This document shows positions 60,305-64,000 of a stretch of DNA of 64,000 bases, piece by piece. Positions within the stretch are counted from its first letter, which is position 1, and each line of letters opens with the position of its first letter. Source of the stretch: Flavobacterium sp. (GTDB lineage Bacteria; Bacteroidota; Bacteroidia; Flavobacteriales; Flavobacteriaceae); NCBI RefSeq assembly GCF_039595935.1, contig NZ_JBCNKR010000005.1, positions 124,001 through 188,000 on the forward strand, given 5' to 3'. The notes under the pieces were generated by a model. That model saw nothing but the letters and a program-made list of their open reading frames with translations, was not told the DNA's origin and did no database searches. Made by a program: the position numbers and the translations under genes.

Positions 60305-60865
60305 ATGACGCTTTACATCAAAAATATGGTGTGCGCCCGCTGCAAAATGGTTGTGAAGTCTGAATTTGAAAAACTCGGACTTCAGACTGTTTCTGTAGAA
60401 TTGGGCGAAGTTGAACTTCAGGATGAAATCAATGATGCTCAAAAAGAAATTTTACTCAAAAACCTACAGTCTTTAGGTTTTGATTTTCTGGATGACAAAA
60501 AGACCAAAACAATAGAAAAGATAAAAAATCTAATTGTCGATTTGGTTCATCAAAAAAATGGAGAACTTAAAACCAATTTGTCTGATTATCTTGCAGAAAA
60601 TCTAAATCAGGATTATAATTCGTTGAGCAATCTTTTTTCGGAAATTGAAAATACAACCATCGAAAAGTATTTTATAAGTCAAAAAATTGAGAAAGTAAAA
60701 GAATTATTGATTTACAATGAGCTTTCTTTAAGTGAAATTGCTGATATTTTAAATTACAGCAATGTGGCACATTTAAGTAATCAATTCAAAAAAATTACGG
60801 GCTTTACTCCTACTTCTTTCAAACAATCAAAAGATAAAATGCGTATTCAGATCGAGAATTTGTAG
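60305..60865 (+). CDS. HMA-AraC fusion regulator
   Basis: This 186-residue protein has an N-terminal heavy-metal-associated-like domain (MTLYIKNMVCARCKMVV, with CxxC at Cys10/Cys13, and a predicted beta-alpha-beta-beta-alpha-beta to about residue 70). It is joined to a C-terminal AraC helix-turn-helix (about 95-183) with ISQKIEKVKELLIYNELSLSEIADILNYSNVAHLSNQFKKITGFTP. The start at 60305, one base after the DUF3347 stop, is chosen because it opens the HMA domain cleanly. It probably senses Cu(I) through the CxxC and regulates the cluster. Confidence 0.88.
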   Translation: MTLYIKNMVCARCKMVVKSEFEKLGLQTVSVELGEVELQDEINDAQKEILLKNLQSLGFDFLDDKKTKTIEKIKNLIVDLVHQKNGELKTNLSDYLAENLNQDYNSLSNLFSEIENTTIEKYFISQKIEKVKELLIYNELSLSEIADILNYSNVAHLSNQFKKITGFTPTSFKQSKDKMRIQIENL

Positions 60866-60874
60866 TTTTTTTTA

Positions 60875-61004
60875 TTTAACCGCAAAGAGCGCAAAGGTTT
60901 ACGCAAGGTTCGCAAAGATGTTTTAAGACAAAGCTTTGCGAACTTTGCGTTTTTATATAAACCCCAGCATATCAAAAATTCTTACGTGCTTTGCGGTTAA
61001 TAAA
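60875..61004. repeat. Dispersed inverted-repeat element, copy B
   Basis: This 130-base element has ends TTTAACCGCAAAG (60875) and CTTTGCGGTTAA (60989-61000). Its inner arms are CGCAAGGTTCGCAAAG (60903-60918) and CTTTGCGAACTTTGCG (about 60934-60949). The left half matches copy A at 59651-59694. It lies between the HMA-AraC and ATPase genes. Its hairpin may end or modulate transcription. Confidence 0.8.
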
Positions 61005-61097
61005 ATAGTAAATCTTACAAATCATTCCCAAAATTCTACAAACCGTTGTAAATCTTACTTCGGAAATTTGCATTGTAATATCCTAAAAACTAAAACA

Positions 61098-63623
61098 ATG
61101 ACTCACCAATATATAATTTCAGGAATGTCTTGCAACGGATGCCGAACTAAAGTGGAGAAAACGTTAAATGAAATAGAAGGAATTCATGCAGAAGTAACAT
61201 TAGACCCGCCATTGGCAACCATAACAATGGAAAAACATGTTCCGACAGAAAAGTTTCAGGAAGTTTTATCTGCTGCCGGAAAATATACCATTGAAATGGA
61301 TTCTCGTAAAAACGAATCTGAGATAAAATCATGTTGTTCAGCTCATAAAAAAGAAGATCATTCCGGACATTTTCACAAAAAAGAAAAAGCTGCAATACAT
61401 AATGCAACAGGAGTTTTTTACTGCCCAATGCATTGTGAAGGCGATAAAACCTACAACAAACCAGGAGATTGTCCAGTTTGTGGAATGGATTTGGTACCGC
61501 AAATTGCCATTGGAACTCAGTATACATGCCCAATGCATCCAGAGGTTATTTCGAATGAGCCAGGCGACTGCCCAATCTGCGGAATGGATTTATTGCCAAT
61601 GCAGGCATCTGAATCTGAAGAAAATAAAACGTATACCGACTTATTGAAGAAAATGAAGATTGCGACCTTGTTTACGCTTCCTGTTTTCATTATATCCATG
61701 TCGGAAATGATTCCTGATAATCCACTTTTTAAAATAATGTCAATTGAAAAATGGAACTGGGTTCAATTTCTGTTTTCAATTCCGGTTTTGTTTTATGCCG
61801 GATGGATGTTTTTTGTACGTGCTTACAAATCAATTGTAACCTGGAATTTAAATATGTTCACTCTAATCGGAATTGGAACCAGCGTCGCTTTTCTATTCAG
61901 CATTGCAGGAATGTTTTTTCCTGATCTTTTTCCAGCTGAATTCAAATCACATCACGGAACTATTCATCTTTATTTTGAAGCTGCAACCGTTATTATAACA
62001 TTGGTTTTATTAGGTCAATTATTAGAAGCCAAAGCGCACGGACAAACAAACGGGGCTATTAAAGCATTATTAAAATTAGCGCCAACCGAAGCGACTTTGG
62101 TAGAAAACGGAACTGACAGAACCATATCTATTCACGACATTAAAAAAGGCGATTTATTACGAGTAAAACCGGGAGAAAAAATTCCGGTTGACGGAAAAAT
62201 AACTTCTGGCGAAAGCAGTATTGATGAAGCCATGATTACAGGAGAACCTATTCCGTTGGATAAAAAAACAGGTGACGCCGTAATTTCGGGAACCATCAAC
62301 GGAACCAAATCTTTTGTTATGACGGCTGAAAAAGTAGGTTCAGAAACTTTGCTTTCGCAGATTATTCAAATGGTAAATGATGCAAGCCGTTCGAGAGCGC
62401 CAATTCAAAAACTGGCAGACCGCGTTGCTAAATATTTTGTCCCAACAGTTGTTGCCATTGCTATTTTGACTTTTATTATCTGGGCAAAATTTGGCCCTGA
62501 ACCTTCTTATATATACGGATTAATAAATGCGATTGCTGTTTTAATTATTGCCTGTCCTTGTGCTTTAGGATTAGCAACTCCAATGTCGGTTATGGTTGGT
62601 GTTGGAAAAGGTGCACAACACGGAATTTTGATAAAAAATGCCGAGGCGCTCGAAAACATGAACAAAATCGATGTTTTAATTACCGATAAAACCGGAACAA
62701 TTACAGAAGGAAAACCAACTGTCGAGAAAATTTATGCGATCGATAATAATGAAGACTTTCTACTTCAAAATATTGCTTCTCTAAATCAGCACAGCGAACA
62801 TCCTTTGGCGCAAGCCGTTGTTAATTTTGCTAAAGATAAAAATCAATCTTTCCTTAAAGTTCCGGATTTTGAAGCCGTTGCCGGAAAAGGAGTTTTAGGA
62901 ACCGTAAATAATTCAAAAATTGCATTAGGAAATAAAAAGCTGATGGAACAGATTAAAGCTTCGGTTTCTGATGATTTTGAAAGCAAAATTACAGCCGAAC
63001 AAAATCTGGGAAAAACAGTTTCGTACATCGCAGTAAATAACATCGTTTCGGGTTACGTAACTATTACAGACGCCATAAAAACAAACAGTGCCAAAGCAAT
63101 CAAAGATTTAATCGATCAGGGCGTTGAAGTGATTATGCTTACGGGAGATAATAAAAACACAGCCAAAGCGGTGGCAGATCAACTTCATTTAAGTTCTTTT
63201 AAAGCCGAATGTCTTCCCGAAGACAAACTGAAAGAAATCGAACGTTTACAAGCCGAAGGAAAAGTTGTAGCGATGGCGGGCGACGGAATCAACGATGCTC
63301 CGGCTTTAGCCAAAGCTGATATTGGAATTGCAATGGGAACCGGAACTGATGTTGCGATCGAAAGTGCTAAAATTACACTCGTAAAAGGAGATTTAAACGG
63401 CATTGTAAAAGCTAAAAAATTAAGTTTCTCTGTGATGAAAAACATTAAGCAAAATTTATTTTTTGCCTTTATATACAATGTTTTGGGCGTACCTGTTGCG
63501 GCAGGAATTTTATATCCTGTATTCGGGATTTTGCTTTCGCCAATGCTGGCCGCGCTGGCTATGAGTTTAAGTTCCGTTTCTGTAATTGCAAATGCTTTAC
63601 GCTTGCGAAATCAAAACCTTTAA
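61098..63623 (+). CDS. copA: Cu(+)-translocating P1B-type ATPase (CopA)
   Basis: This 841-residue inner-membrane copper exporter has an N-terminal HMA domain (GMSCNGC, Cys12/Cys15). Two heavy-metal-binding HMBD-type zinc-ribbon-like segments follow (YCPMHCEG.....[10 protein letters not shown] from residue 108 and YTCPMHPEV.....[10 protein letters not shown] from 142). Eight predicted membrane helices include the transport motif Cys486-Pro-Cys488, and the phosphorylated Asp530 lies in DKTGT. SEHPLA and [10 protein letters not shown] are in the ATP domain. IYNVLG in TM7 and MSLSSVSV in TM8 are the Cu(I) signature. The ATG at 61098 is chosen; a longer frame from 60936 runs through the repeat. 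Confidence 0.96.
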   Translation: MTHQYIISGMSCNGCRTKVEKTLNEIEGIHAEVTLDPPLATITMEKHVPTEKFQEVLSAAGKYTIEMDSRKNESEIKSCCSAHKKEDHSGHFHKKEKAAIHNATGVFYCPMHCEGDKTYNKPGDCPVCGMDLVPQIAIGTQYTCPMHPEVISNEPGDCPICGMDLLPMQASESEENKTYTDLLKKMKIATLFTLPVFIISMSEMIPDNPLFKIMSIEKWNWVQFLFSIPVLFYAGWMFFVRAYKSIVTWNLNMFTLIGIGTSVAFLFSIAGMFFPDLFPAEFKSHHGTIHLYFEAATVIITLVLLGQLLEAKAHGQTNGAIKALLKLAPTEATLVENGTDRTISIHDIKKGDLLRVKPGEKIPVDGKITSGESSIDEAMITGEPIPLDKKTGDAVISGTINGTKSFVMTAEKVGSETLLSQIIQMVNDASRSRAPIQKLADRVAKYFVPTVVAIAILTFIIWAKFGPEPSYIYGLINAIAVLIIACPCALGLATPMSVMVGVGKGAQHGILIKNAEALENMNKIDVLITDKTGTITEGKPTVEKIYAIDNNEDFLLQNIASLNQHSEHPLAQAVVNFAKDKNQSFLKVPDFEAVAGKGVLGTVNNSKIALGNKKLMEQIKASVSDDFESKITAEQNLGKTVSYIAVNNIVSGYVTITDAIKTNSAKAIKDLIDQGVEVIMLTGDNKNTAKAVADQLHLSSFKAECLPEDKLKEIERLQAEGKVVAMAGDGINDAPALAKADIGIAMGTGTDVAIESAKITLVKGDLNGIVKAKKLSFSVMKNIKQNLFFAFIYNVLGVPVAAGILYPVFGILLSPMLAALAMSLSSVSVIANALRLRNQNL

Positions 63624-63632
63624 AAAATCAAT

Positions 63633-64000
63633 ATGAAACTATATACTTTTCTAATAGTCTTTCTAATTGCTTTGAGTGTAAAAGCGCAAAAAGTAGTTCG
63701 TTACGATCTGCATGTTCGTGATACGATTGTCAATTTTTCGGGTAAAGAAAAACGTGCGATTGCAGTAAACGGGCAAATTCCGATGCCAACACTCACTTTT
63801 ACCGAAGGCGATATTGCCGAAATTTATGTACATAACGAACTAAAAAATGAAGATACAGCGATGCATTGGCATGGATTATTTCTTCCTAATAAAGAAGACG
63901 GCGTTCCGTATTTAACGCAAATGCCTATTAAACCCGGAACAACTCATAAATATACTTTCCCCATTATTCAAAATGGAACGTATTGGTATCACAGTCATTC
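63633..64000 (+). CDS. Multicopper oxidase, N-terminal part (3' end outside window)
   Basis: The first 122 complete codons are present; the gene runs past the right edge. There is a signal peptide (MKLYTFLIVFLIALSVKAQ) and the first cupredoxin domain with the copper motifs HWHG (His78, His80) and YWYHSH (His120, His122), typical of type 2/type 3 copper ligands. Such enzymes oxidise Cu(I) to the less toxic Cu(II) in the periplasm. It follows copA by 9 bases and so is in the same unit. Confidence 0.92.
   Translation, partial: MKLYTFLIVFLIALSVKAQKVVRYDLHVRDTIVNFSGKEKRAIAVNGQIPMPTLTFTEGDIAEIYVHNELKNEDTAMHWHGLFLPNKEDGVPYLTQMPIKPGTTHKYTFPIIQNGTYWYHSH

Noticed and set aside
59651..61004. CRISPR-like array in the copper cluster
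   Set aside because: Only two copies exist, more than 1 kb apart, with genes between and no spacer structure or cas gene.
60936..61097. 54-residue N-terminal extension of CopA
   Set aside because: It would be translated from the dispersed repeat; the ATG at 61098 gives the normal HMA start.
61147..61533. 128-codon minus-strand frame inside copA
   Set aside because: It is antisense to the HMA and HMBD regions of CopA and shows no family similarity.

Overview
The window is a stretch of chromosome from an AT-rich member of the Bacteroidota, most likely a Flavobacterium or a close relative. The signs are promoters of the form TTG-N19-TAnnTTTG (525-554, 2929-2958), a SusC/SusD pair, two ECF sigma/FecR/TonB-receptor sets, many AraC-type regulators and the near absence of Shine-Dalgarno sequences. 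No phage, plasmid, intact insertion sequence, CRISPR array or rRNA operon was seen. The ends cut two genes: a methionyl-tRNA formyltransferase (left) and a multicopper oxidase (right).

Layout. 0-6 kb: housekeeping genes (fmt, HU, YqgE, a class IV aminotransferase, a START-like protein, tRNA-Met) and katG. 6-11.4 kb: a sigma/FecR/TonB-receptor/DUF4249 uptake locus. 11.4-24.5 kb: an accessory block of Rossmann-fold oxidoreductases (four short-chain dehydrogenases, two epimerase-like proteins), a membrane-anchored metallo-beta-lactamase-fold hydrolase, three AraC regulators, a Crp/Fnr regulator, a GlcG/HbpS-like protein and an aldo/keto reductase. It includes a duplicated AraC 3' end around a DUF6193-like gene, and two palindromic repeat elements. 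24.5-27.8 kb: a secreted GH30 enzyme with a CBM6-like partner, then a repeat-containing lipoprotein. 28-32 kb: a second sigma/FecR/receptor set. 32.2-35.4 kb: envelope proteins including a c-type cytochrome, YceI and a Y-x4-D repeat lipoprotein. 35.4-44.4 kb: a MITE-like repeat, another aldo/keto reductase, an AraC plus antiporter pair, GH130, and small stress or detoxification genes under Crp/Fnr and HxlR regulators. 44.4-49.6 kb: a two-gene radical-SAM DNA-repair-like locus, a nucleosidase, a CHAT-like protein lacking its expected catalytic residues, and an AraC regulator. 49.8-56.4 kb: a SusC/SusD/DUF5123 polysaccharide-uptake core with a LacI-like operator at its promoter. 57-59.2 kb: an MFS exporter with a divergent AraC regulator. 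59.2-64 kb: a copper-handling cluster (Cys/His-rich protein, DUF3347 protein, an HMA-AraC fusion regulator, a CopA-type ATPase, a multicopper oxidase).

The genes fall into small regulated modules, each usually with its own adjacent regulator: seven AraC, two Crp/Fnr, one HxlR and two ECF sigma factors in 64 kb. The observations most worth a second look are the radical-SAM repair pair, the HMA-AraC fusion, the AraC 3'-end duplication, the SDR without catalytic Tyr/Lys, the CHAT-like protein without its dyad, and several nested palindromic elements. All family assignments are from motif reading without database searches.
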